Of a DNA stretch of 51,786 nucleotides, positions 8,801 to 18,144 are shown piece by piece. Within the stretch, counting starts at the first letter, position 1. Every line of letters starts with the position of its first letter. The notes beneath the pieces were generated by a model. That model saw only the letters and a list, made by a program, of their open reading frames with translations. It was not told where the DNA came from and made no database searches. This DNA comes from CAYRWM01 sp964428055 (GTDB taxonomy: Bacteria > Bacillota > Clostridia > Christensenellales > Christensenellaceae), in NCBI GenBank assembly GCA_964428055.1, contig CAYRWM010000009.1, positions 1 to 51,786 on the forward strand. Reading direction: 5' to 3'. The position numbers were made by a program, and so were the translations under genes.

Positions 8801-10189
8801 CTAGTTCATAACTCTGTACAGGAAAGTCACACATTGTCCTCTTGTACATGAGTCATTTACTCCGAAGTTGCCGCTGCCGTCCTTGTAGCCTGTCGTTATC
8901 TTATTCTCATAGGCCCACTGTATGGCATTGTAGAAAGAATGATTCGTCGGCACATCGTTAAAGGTCTGACTTGTGCCAGCAGGTCCTGCACCGGGATCCG
9001 ACAGTCTCTTGTATCTAAGCATAAACGTTACTATCTGCCCTCTTGTGCAGTTGTCATTTACACCGAATTTCCCTGCATTTGGTCCTGACTTGTATCCTGT
9101 CGTGATCTTGTTCTCATATGCCCACTGTACGGCTTTGTAGAATGAATGAGTTGTCGGGACATCAGAGAATGTCATCGAACTCCCTGCCGGTTCAGGCCTG
9201 CCGGCTGCTCTCCAGAGAAACATTACGACCTGACCTCTGGTTATAGTATCGTTAACGCCATACAGACCGGTCCTGTTTCCCGTATATCCCTTTGCTATTC
9301 CGTTGTCTACTGCCCAGTATACAGATTTACTGAAACTGTGACTCATTGAAACGTCTTTGAACAGTATTCTGAAATTAGATGCCTTTACACCGGTATAATC
9401 ACCTATGCCTGTAATCGTTAAGGTTGCGATACCGACATCAGTATTATTACTGTATGTAATCAGATAATCCCTGCCTTCTGTAAGGGGCACGTTAGTTCCG
9501 TTTGCTTTAATGGAAACCGTTATGTTCTGTGTTATTGGATTTCCCGTATATGTTTTATCGGTTATTCCCGATATCTCGGCATTTATTATACATTTCCACT
9601 GAGCGTAAAGCGTTACGATTCCATCAGGTTCGGCAGTAAGATTAATTATACTATCCTTATCTTTATATGCTGTTCCTCTGCCGTCTTTTCTGGTATTCCA
9701 CCCATCGAACAGATACCCTGACCGTGCAAATGTATTTGCTGCAAGAACATACGCTGAATCATACTCTAAATCTGTTTGGTCAGCCATAATGCCATAGCCG
9801 TCATTGGCGTCAAATCTGATAGAGTATTTGTTTGGAACCCATTGGGCATATAAAACTACTGTCGCTCCCGGGACACTTGTCAAATCACGAACAACCGCAT
9901 TGTCTTCATGATATGTTCCGCTTCCATCTGTTTCAGTATTCCATCCACCAAAAGTATACCCTTCACGCTGAAAACTACATGAAGGCAGAGAACAACCCAC
10001 GTTAAACCTGCCCCCAAATTCAGCCATAGTCCCTGAACCATTATTTGGATCAAAAGCAATAGTATAATCACTTGGAATGCTTGCTGATAGAATTGTTTCT
10101 GATGCTAAAGCACAAACTGGAAGGCAAATAATAATTAGTAAAACAACAAGAATAAAGGCAAAGCACCTTACTCCATTTTTAACAATCAT
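8801..10189 (-). CDS. SLH protein with two InlB-type repeats
   Basis: A secreted protein of 462 residues. A signal peptide (about 1-30, ending PVCALAS) is followed by two Listeria-Bacteroides (Flg_new/InlB B) repeats at about 41-199, each ending VTLYAQW or VVLYAQW. An Ig-like linker (about 200-277, TYTGNPITQ) and three SLH-like modules (about 283-462) complete it. It is the last gene of an operon: the start lies 9 bases after the stop of the upstream secreted protein, so translation is probably coupled. The SLH cassette shares a 213-bp identical stretch with the first BspA-like gene. Likely a wall-attached surface protein; the ligand is unknown. Confidence 0.9.
   Translation of the reverse strand: MIVKNGVRCFAFILVVLLIIICLPVCALASETILSASIPSDYTIAFDPNNGSGTMAEFGGRFNVGCSLPSCSFQREGYTFGGWNTETDGSGTYHEDNAVVRDLTSVPGATVVLYAQWVPNKYSIRFDANDGYGIMADQTDLEYDSAYVLAANTFARSGYLFDGWNTRKDGRGTAYKDKDSIINLTAEPDGIVTLYAQWKCIINAEISGITDKTYTGNPITQNITVSIKANGTNVPLTEGRDYLITYSNNTDVGIATLTITGIGDYTGVKASNFRILFKDVSMSHSFSKSVYWAVDNGIAKGYTGNRTGLYGVNDTITRGQVVMFLWRAAGRPEPAGSSMTFSDVPTTHSFYKAVQWAYENKITTGYKSGPNAGKFGVNDNCTRGQIVTFMLRYKRLSDPGAGPAGTSQTFNDVPTNHSFYNAIQWAYENKITTGYKDGSGNFGVNDSCTRGQCVTFLYRVMN
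9087..9299. repeat. 213-bp SLH-cassette repeat, copy 2
   Basis: Identical to 4415-4627. The two genes differ outside their SLH cassettes, so a recent copying or conversion event limited to the cassette is the simplest explanation. Confidence 0.9.
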
Positions 10190-10198
10190 TTCAGAACA

Positions 10199-10738
10199 CT
10201 ACGATGTTACAATCTCTGAACTAAACGTAATTACTGTTGAATAGTCCCCTGGTAATGCTTTACCCCAATTCCTTGATTCTATATAGACTTCCATTGAAGT
10301 TACAGGTTCATTATAGTTTAGAGTAACAGCCTCACCGTAAGGTGCAACAACATTACTTGAGCTGTTCCCCCCAGCATAAAGATAAAATATTCCATCGGAT
10401 GACTTTATATGCCCATTCCCACCAGCTGTATTATGATGAACAGAGAAGGAATAAGGTATAGTAGTCTCAACAGTATCAGATTCAAAGTATCCCTGCGGGG
10501 TAATCGTTATTTTTACACTTTTCCCTGCCGTAAAGTTAACTGCATCAGTTACATAAGGATACTGTAAATATACATTTGATGTGTTAAAAGGAACGACCTG
10601 ATCTTCTGGAATATTCAGCGTATAGGTTACGTTATCAGGCACCGTAGTAGTCAAAGTGGTTGTGCCATCCGCAAGTGCTATGCCTGCAAATGAAAATACA
10701 AACACTATAATCATAATACTTACTATTATTCTTTTCAT
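10199..10738 (-). CDS. secreted beta-rich protein of unknown function
   Basis: A protein of 179 residues with a clear signal peptide (about 1-23, ending IALADG). The mature part is Thr/Val/Tyr-rich, has no cysteine, and ends in a PGDYSTVITFSSEI segment typical of a final beta-strand pair in Gram-positive secreted beta-sandwich proteins. No named family was recognised. AAGGAGAC lies 4 bases before the ATG. It is the middle gene of the operon with the membrane-anchored protein upstream (25-base gap) and the SLH/InlB protein downstream (9-base gap), which suggests that the three products work together at the surface. Confidence 0.85.
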   Translation of the reverse strand: MKRIIVSIMIIVFVFSFAGIALADGTTTLTTTVPDNVTYTLNIPEDQVVPFNTSNVYLQYPYVTDAVNFTAGKSVKITITPQGYFESDTVETTIPYSFSVHHNTAGGNGHIKSSDGIFYLYAGGNSSSNVVAPYGEAVTLNYNEPVTSMEVYIESRNWGKALPGDYSTVITFSSEIVTS

Positions 10739-10763
10739 TTTTGTCTCCTTAACAATTATTCAT

Positions 10764-11258
10764 TTATTTAACTATCAATGTTAATTTGGTTTCCGCTCCA
10801 TTTAATGGCTTTAAACTCTGATCGTGGGAAAAGCATGAATATAACAGAATGCAGTCGGTATAATAGCCCTCTGATATGGGTTTTATTAAAACTATAGGCG
10901 CTGATGTAGACCCCGGTTCTATCATATCAGATTCCCACAGCTTGGTACCATCGCTCAAAAAAAGCGATATTATGAAATAACAATTATTCTGTGGCGGATT
11001 AATAAGAGAAACATCTTGTTCACAGACATCCGCCTTAAGTGTTAGGCTTTCATAACCCGGTATAGAAATAGTACCATCATTCTTTTTTACTGATTGGTCA
11101 ACGTCCATCTGCTGACTGTTTTCAGTATTATTCTCATTAGTGTTAATGGAATTATCGCTATTAAACCCAATAGCAAAACCAATAAGCAGTACAACAACTG
11201 CAACTATTATGATTATAAGAATAATAGACTTTTTCGAAAGATTCTTCTTTTCTTCCAT
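10764..11258 (-). CDS. membrane-anchored protein with IPGYE-type extracellular domain
   Basis: About 164 residues. A lysine-rich start (MEEKKNLSKK) leads into one transmembrane helix (about 11-32), then an Asn-rich linker and an extracellular domain from about 62 that starts SIPGYESLTLKAD and ends NGAETKLTLIV. I recall similar uncharacterised domains in surface proteins of related Clostridia, but cannot name a family. The frame allows a TTG start at 11270; ATG 11258 gives a normal membrane-anchor start. Neither has a convincing ribosome site. It is the first gene of the three-gene surface operon. Confidence 0.8.
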   Translation of the reverse strand: MEEKKNLSKKSIILIIIIVAVVVLLIGFAIGFNSDNSINTNENNTENSQQMDVDQSVKKNDGTISIPGYESLTLKADVCEQDVSLINPPQNNCYFIISLFLSDGTKLWESDMIEPGSTSAPIVLIKPISEGYYTDCILLYSCFSHDQSLKPLNGAETKLTLIVK

Positions 11259-11317
11259 GATCACGTTCAATAATTATTAATTGAATAATGTAAGCCCCAA
11301 AACCCTAGGTTATTATT

Positions 11318-11347
11318 ATAATATCACAACCAAAACGCATATCGCAA
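11318..11347 (-). promoter_or_regulatory. possible promoter of the three-gene surface operon
   Basis: Minus strand: TTGCGA, 18 bases, TATTAT. The -35 match is fair and the -10 match good. The rest of 11259-11434 shows only a weak 7-bp hairpin (GAGTGGG / CCCGCTC). Confidence 0.4.
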
Positions 11348-11434
11348 TAAGCAGAGCGGGAATGCATAGAAGGAACGCCCACTCATAAGCTACTGGTTCA
11401 GCTATTAAAACAACTGCTTTTTATGTTTACTGTC

Positions 11435-12016
11435 CTAATTCACAACCCTGTACAGGAATGTCACACACTGACCTCTTGTACATGAGTCATTGACTCCGAA
11501 GTTGCCGCTGCCGTCCTTGTAGCCCGTTGTGATCTTATTCTCATATGCCCACTGTATGGCTTTGTAGAACGAGTGACTCGTCGGGACATCATTAAAGGTC
11601 TGGCCTGTGCCTGCAGGTCCCGCACCGGGATCCGACAGTCTCTTGTATCTCAACATAAACGTTACTATCTGCCCTCTTGTGCAGTTGTCATTTACACCAA
11701 ACTTACCTGCATTGGGTCCGGACTTGTATCCTGTCGTTATCTTGTTCTCATATGCCCACTGTACTGCTTTGTAGAACGAATGTGTAATCGGAACATCGGA
11801 GAATATCATCGAACTGCCTGCGGGTTCAGGCCTGCCCGCTGCTCTCCACAGGAACATTACGACCTGCCCCCTCGTTATCGTATCATTAACGCCATACAGA
11901 CCGGTCCTGTTTCCCGTATATCCTTTTGCTATTTCGTTATCTACTGCCCAGTATACAGCTTTACTGAAACTGTGTACAGATGGAAAAAATGTGAAGACTA
12001 ACCTGAAATAATATTC
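11435..12016 (-). pseudogene. orphan triple SLH cassette cut off by an amber codon
   Basis: This stretch continues the reading frame of the BspA-like gene upstream, beyond its TAG at 12017-12019, with no other stop for about 193 codons. It encodes the end of the Ig-like linker and three SLH-like modules closely similar to those of the paralogue at 4129-8598. In that paralogue the matching codon is CAG (…EDHQEYDF…). Just after the stop, six residues have drifted (TFFPSV for KDVPMS), while the modules themselves look intact. I saw no start codon with a ribosome site that would express it alone. It is either dead or reached only by readthrough. Confidence 0.75.
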
Positions 12017-15000
12017 CTAATGATAATCACTATCATTCTTGTTGGTGATCCTGACCTTTGCCATACCGACATCTTTATTGTTTATATACTCTGTTGTATA
12101 GTCCGTCCCTTCTGCCAATACTACAGTTTCCTGGCGGCCGTCCGGATATTCCCTGTCGGTTGTGATCTTAATGTTCTGCGTTAAAGCATTCCCCGTATAG
12201 GCCTTTTCTGTAATACCGGTAACCATAGTGTCTGATAATGCATAAGGCTGTCTTATCCAAGTTAGATTGCCCGAATAATCACTTTCAGAATATATATACT
12301 TATATGGATACGAAACCGTTGCAGTGACATTATTAAAAGAATCCTGTTCAATAGCAGGTTCTTTCCCGCAGAACGTAATATCATTTAGTCTCATGCAGTC
12401 TTCAAAAGCAAACCAGCCTATGTTATTGACGCTCTTTGGAATAGTTAGCGATACAAGACTACTACAGCTTAAAAAGGTTCCAACACCTATTGTCGGTATG
12501 CCTTCAGGAATCGTTATTGATGAAAGACTGGAACACTGAGAAAAGGCATACTCACCAATAGATTCCACGCTGTCAGGAATCGTTATCGAGTTGAGCCTGT
12601 AACATTGCATAAACGCCCCAGGTTCTATTCTTTTTACACCGTCGGGAATAGTAATTGCGGTGAGACTACTGCATTCAGAAAAAGCGTTTGCACCGATACC
12701 GGTAACACTTTCAGGTATGTTTACTGTAGCAAGACTAGTACAATTATTAAAAGTATGATCGCTTATGTACGTTACGCTATCTGGTATTGTTATTGATGTC
12801 AGACTGCTGCAATAATAGAATGCACCCTCGCCTATACTAGTCACACCATCAGGAATACTAATGGACTCAAGACTGCTACAACTATTGAATGCATTATTCC
12901 CAATCATTTTAACACTGTCGGGAATGTTGATTGATTCAAGACTGCTGCAGCCATTAAATGCACCAATCCCTATATCGGTAATACTGTCTGGCAAAGCAAT
13001 ATGAGTCAAATTGCTGCAAATATCAAATGCAGAATCTCCGATACATGTACCACCCGTTATAACTACTTCTTTTAGTGATTCAGGAGGAGTAAAACCAAAT
13101 AAGTAACTCAACTTATTATTTGTCGTATCGCTTAATGAGCTTCCTAAAAATGGAATAGTTATTGATGCAAGACTGTTACATTCAGAAAACAGGCTATCTC
13201 CTATACTTGTTACACTATTGGGGATAGTTACCGACGTTAGGCTGCTACAATCACCAAAAGCATTATTACCCATAACATTCACACTATCCGGGATTATTAT
13301 TGAGGTGATACTACTGCAACCTGCGAAGGCATTATCGGGTATACTTGTTCCTCCGCTTACAGTGACCTCTTTGAGTGACAATGGAACAGAAGCATTTGAC
13401 CCATTGAAAAACCGGCCCAGATTGTTCGCCACATGCGGAATCGTGATTGAAGTCAAACAATTACAATCTTTAAAAACTCTTTCACCTATATTCGTCACAC
13501 TGTCAGGTATAACTATTGATTGCAAGCTGCTACAACCCGTAAAAGCATAGTGGCCTATTCTTGTTACGCTATTCGGGATACTGACGGATGACAGATTAGC
13601 ACAGTTATAAAACGTATAATCATATATACTGCTAATACCGTTATCAATTATTACGCTTTTTATTTGACTCCTCAAGGAGGACCAGGGGGGATTTTGTCCA
13701 TAACGATATAAATCTCCTGTGCCTGATATTATGAATTCGCCATCTCCATAAAGAATGAATGTAGCGTTAGCTCCACATGCCCCTCTCAAACGTATTTCTC
13801 TAATACCACATTCAGTACAAAAGTGATCAACATAATGATGTCCTTTGGGTGGGATGTCTATATCTATTCTTTCCCCGCACACAGAACAAAAGGCATGCTT
13901 TAGTCCTTTCTCCGTACATGTCGGTTCTTTATCTGTAATCCATTCCTCTTCAAAAAAATGACCTGCTGCCGGCACCTCTGCCTGTGCAACTAATACCTCC
14001 CCGCATATTGAACAATGGCTGCCTTCCGTGAGCCCGGTCTCTGTGCATGTAGGTTCTACCGCTTCATCTGTTACTGCAGTATGTTCTTTTACCGGTATTA
14101 CTTCCTGTACTACCAATATCTCCCCGCATATTGAACAGTGGCTGCCTTCCGTAAGTCCGGTCTCTGTGCATGTCGATTCTACCGCTTCATCTGTTACTGC
14201 AATATGTCCTTTTGCAGGAACTACTTCCTGTGAAACTAATATCTCCCCGCATATTGAACAATGGCTGCCTTCCGTAAGTCCGGTCTCTGTGCATGTGGGT
14301 TCTACACGTTCATCTGTTACTGCAACATGTTCTTTTACCGGTATTACTTCCTGTGCAACTAATACCTTCCCGCATATTGAACAATGACTGCCTTCCGTAA
14401 GTCCTGTTTCCGTACATGTGGGTTCTACCGCTTCATCTGTTACTGCAACATGTTCTTTTACCGGTATTACTTCCTGTGCAACTAATNNNNNNNNNNNNNN
14501 NNNNNNNNNNNNNNNNNNNNNNNNNNNNNNNNNNNNNNNNNNNNNNNNNNNNNNNNNNNNNNNNNNNNNNNNNNNNNNNNNNNNNNATCTCTCCGCATAT
14601 TGAACAGTGACTGCCTTCCGTAAGTCCGGTCTCTGTGCATGTGGATTCTACCGCTTCATCTGTTACTGCAGTATGTCGAACTGGTATAACTTCTTGTTTA
14701 ACTAGTATCTCATTGCATACCGAACAATGACTGCCTTCCGTAAGACCTGTTTCCGTACATGTGGGTTCTACCGCTTCATCTGTTATTTCTATATGACCTT
14801 TTGCGGGTATAGTTTTCTGGGCAACTAATGCTTTATTGCACACGGAGCAGTGGCTGCCTTCTGTTAATCCTGTTGCAGTACATGTTGGTTCTACCGCTTC
14901 ATCAATAATAGGCACAAAAATTTCCCCTTCACAATTATTCTGCAACCATGTAAGATTACCACCGTAGTTACCAATCGAATAATCATACTGATGAGGATAG

Positions 15001-17942
15001 GAAACTGTAGCATTTACATATTGAAATGCATTTGTCTCTATAGCAGGTAAACTCCCACAGAATATTATATTATTTAATCTGCTGCAACTGCCAAATGCAA
15101 AATAGCCTATGCTCGTTACACTCTTTGGTATGATAACCGATGTCAAACTGCGACAACCAATAAATGCTTGATAACCAATACTCTTCACGCTGTCAGGGAT
15201 AATTATTGTTGTTAATCCATCACAATCGGAAAATGCGCCATCCGGAACTCTGATTATACTATCAATTTCAATATTGCAGCCACTGCCAATTGGGCCTGCT
15301 GTCTTAAGATTGCTGCAACCCATAAAGGCATACATGCCAATGCTGACTATGTTTTTAGGAATATTTACCGATGCAAGGTTACTGCAACCCGCAAATGCGC
15401 TTTCACCAATGCTTGTAATGCTACTAGGAATCGTAATAGCAGTTAAGCTGTCACAATATGCAAATGCACTGTTTGGTATACTTGATACCCAACCTAATTC
15501 AATATTACTATCACTACCTACTGGGCCTGCTGTCCTAAGACTGCTACAACCCATAAAGGCATTCATGCCAATGCTTGTCACACTATTTGGGATTATAGTT
15601 TTGCTTAGTTCTTCACAGTTTGCAAAAGCACATTCGCCTATACTTGTTATCCCACTATCAATACTAATATGCTTAATACGATTTCTGTTATAATACCAGG
15701 GAGAAGGATTAACGGATGTAGTATAATTATACATGGTACCCCATCCGGATATGACCAGTTCACCAGTTTCATATAGTGTAAAACTGGCATTTTTGCCACA
15801 AGAACCCTGTTTAATAATCTTTTTATCACCGCAAACCGAGCATATCCCATCAATATAACTGTGTCCGGTTAAAGGAATGGTTTCAGTAATCCTTTCTCCA
15901 CACACAGAACAGAAATTATGCTTGGTTCCTTCTTCAGTGCATGTTGCCTCTTGATCTATTATCCACTCGTCCTCAAAGGTATGTCCGGTTGCAGGTATCT
16001 CTTGCTGTTCGAATAAGAACTCGCCGCATACAGAGCAGTGACTGCCTTCCGTAAGCCCTGTTTCTGTACAGGTCGGAGGTACTGCTTCATCAGTTACAGG
16101 AGTATGTCCAGTTGCAGGAACTGATTCTCTGCCTGAAAGGGTAATGCCGCATTCGGAACAGTATGTTCCGGCTGTAAGTCCAGTATCTGTACAGGTTGGC
16201 TCAACGGCTTCGCTGTCTGCGGGAGTATGTCCTGTAGCTGGAATGGCCTCCTGAGCGGTCATCACTTCTCCGCATACTGAGCAGTGGCTTCCTTCTGTAA
16301 GTCCTGTTTCTGTGCATGTAGGTTCTACTGCTTCATCGATAACCACGATATGCCCTGCAGGAATTACCTCCTGGGCTGAAAGCACTTCATTACATACCGA
16401 ACAGTGACTGCCTTCTGTTAGCCCGTCAGTTGTACATGTAGCTGCTACTGCAGGGTCAGTCACCACGGTGTGACCAGTAGCCTCAATCAGGTCCCTGCCT
16501 GAAAGAGTCTCTTCACACACAGAGCAGTGTGTTCCGGCTGTACGCCCTGCTTCTGTACATGTCGGAAGTACCGCTTCATCCTCTACCACTTCAAAGACTG
16601 AGCCGTTGCATGTGACAATGTATGTAAGTGTTCCGCCATAGTTATCTTCAGTATAGGTATAGTCATGGTGATATTTAAATTCTGCTGTTACGCCGCTGAA
16701 TGCGTTCGTTGCTATCGTATTCGGCTGCTCTCCGCAGAATCTTATGCTCGTTATATTACTACACCCTGAAAATGCATAACTTGCGATAGTCCTGACTTTA
16801 TCAGGAATAACGACAGAGCTTAAAGAAGCGCAGTTCTGAAAAGCGCCGCTGCGTATATATATGAGATCTTCAGGAAATACGATACTATTTAGGTTTGCAC
16901 ATCCGTAGAATGACCTGTACCCTATATCAGTTATATCTTTTGATAATGTGACTTCGGTAATACCCGTATGATCCTTAAACGCAAACTCTCCGACAGTCGT
17001 TATACCGTCGCTTATGACTACAGATGTGATACTGTCCCTATACTCATACCACGGAGCATCGCTTTCGCTGCTGAGATCAGGCATGCTCCCGGTTCCGCTA
17101 AGGGTGAGCACACCCGATTCCAATGACCACGATATATTGCCGATCTCACCGCCTGTGTGTTCGGGTTCTCCGTATGGTTCAGCCGATGCGATCCCTTCAA
17201 AACAGCCTTCGCCCAGTTCCGCATCATATGGATATCTGACAGTAAGATCCGAACTTCCAACAAATGCATAGTCACCTATAGATGTAACACCTTCAGGAAG
17301 TGTTAGCTCAGTTAGTGATTCACATAACTCAAAAGACCTTTCACCTATGCTTGTAACGCTATACGGAATAGTGATAGATGCAAGATTACTAAAACCACGA
17401 AAAGCATGATCACCAATAGTTGTAATACCATCAGACATCATTACTTTTCTGATACTATTACGGCTATCAAACCAAGGGGTAGTGCTGCCGTCCGAACCGC
17501 CATTCCATCCATAATTGTACATAACACCTGTTCCGCTCAGAGTCAGCAATCCGGCAGCTGAATTGATACTGTATGTTATACTGTCACCGCAAGTGCCGGT
17601 TTCTTCTTCATAAGATACAACTACTGTAAGGTCACATTCTGTTCCGTGTGTTAAGTTTGTTGCAGTTACTATAGCTGTGCCTTCGGCCAGTGCATGACAT
17701 TCACCGCTGTCGGAAAAGACCTGAACTATGTTTTCATTATCAGAAGAATACGACATCTGCAGTGAACCTGCATCTTCAACATAGTCGCTTACATTAAACA
17801 CATCTCCAACGCAAACCTGCAGTTCAGAAACAGTAAAGCCTCCCGGCTCCGCATATGCTATAGTAGACAATGGGAAAAAGGTCAAAAGAAAGACCAATAC
17901 GAGAATTAAACTTATGCCCTTTTTTACAGATGAAACAGTCAT
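12017..17942 (-). CDS. BspA-like leucine-rich-repeat surface protein, gapped and ended by amber
   Basis: A close paralogue of the protein at 4129-8598. ATG 17942 follows GGGAGGGG and opens a nearly identical signal peptide. Order: Big_2-like domain; LRR_5 block; a Cys-rich repeat array (plus-strand bases about 15810-16600); a second LRR_5 block; a second Cys-rich array (about 13790-14935) with at least seven 41-residue units; a third LRR_5 block (about 12330-13760); and an Ig-like linker. It stops at TAG 12017, just before an SLH cassette in the same frame. A 100-N assembly gap lies in the second array and shifts the frame by one base. Removing the Ns restores one frame of about 1941 codons to the TAG. 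Without SLH modules the protein would be secreted but not wall-bound. Its promoter matches that of the paralogue. Confidence 0.8.
13990..14935 (-). repeat. tandem 123-bp Cys-rich repeat array
   Basis: Units recur at exactly 123 bp (marker CTGCCTTCC at plus positions 14019, 14142, 14265, 14388, then 14611 across the gap, 14731 and 14854; one step is 120 bp). Each encodes 41 residues with TDEAVEPTCTETGLTEGSHC followed by S(V/I)CGE. Neighbouring units are very similar at the DNA level, so the array can expand or shrink by slippage. Confidence 0.9.
14487..14586. other. assembly gap (100 N)
   Basis: Exactly 100 Ns, a usual placeholder length. The two flanks join perfectly in frame (…CSICGE-I-LVAQEVIP…) if the Ns are removed, so the true missing length is probably zero or whole 123-bp units. 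Confidence 0.97.
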
Positions 17943-17985
17943 GTACCCCTCCCTATAGAATGCTTGTTTATATAACTCCATTTTA

Positions 17986-18015
17986 ATTATATAATACCCT
18001 GTTTAAGTGATTCAA
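17986..18015 (-). promoter_or_regulatory. sigma-A promoter for the second BspA-like gene
   Basis: Minus strand: TTGAAT, 18 bases, TATAAT, the same as at 8642-8671. The whole intergenic stretch from the signal-peptide codons to the preceding SLH stop is a near copy of the one at 8599-8800. Confidence 0.7.
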
Positions 18016-18052
18016 TATAATGAGCAATTATTAATTATACATAAAAGAAATA

Positions 18053-18098
18053 ACTTAAATAAATAGAGCTGGTATGACTTGAGATCATTCCAGCTCTA
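18053..18098 (-). terminator. terminator of the large InlB-repeat gene
   Basis: A 13-bp stem with one mismatch (TAGAGCTGGTATG / CATTCCAGCTCTA) is followed on the minus strand by TTTATTTAAG. It is a diverged copy of the terminator at 8711-8752. Confidence 0.75.
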
Positions 18099-18144
18099 TT
18101 AATATTAGTTAATTAAAGATCAGCACAAATGTCTGCTTAGCGAT

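Noticed and set aside
14433..14586. frameshift and false C-terminus after the gap
   Set aside because: It results from the 100-N placeholder, which is not a multiple of three; flanks join in frame when the Ns are removed.
13990..14935. CRISPR-like periodic repeat
   Set aside because: Units of 123 bp follow each other without spacers and are in-frame coding sequence.
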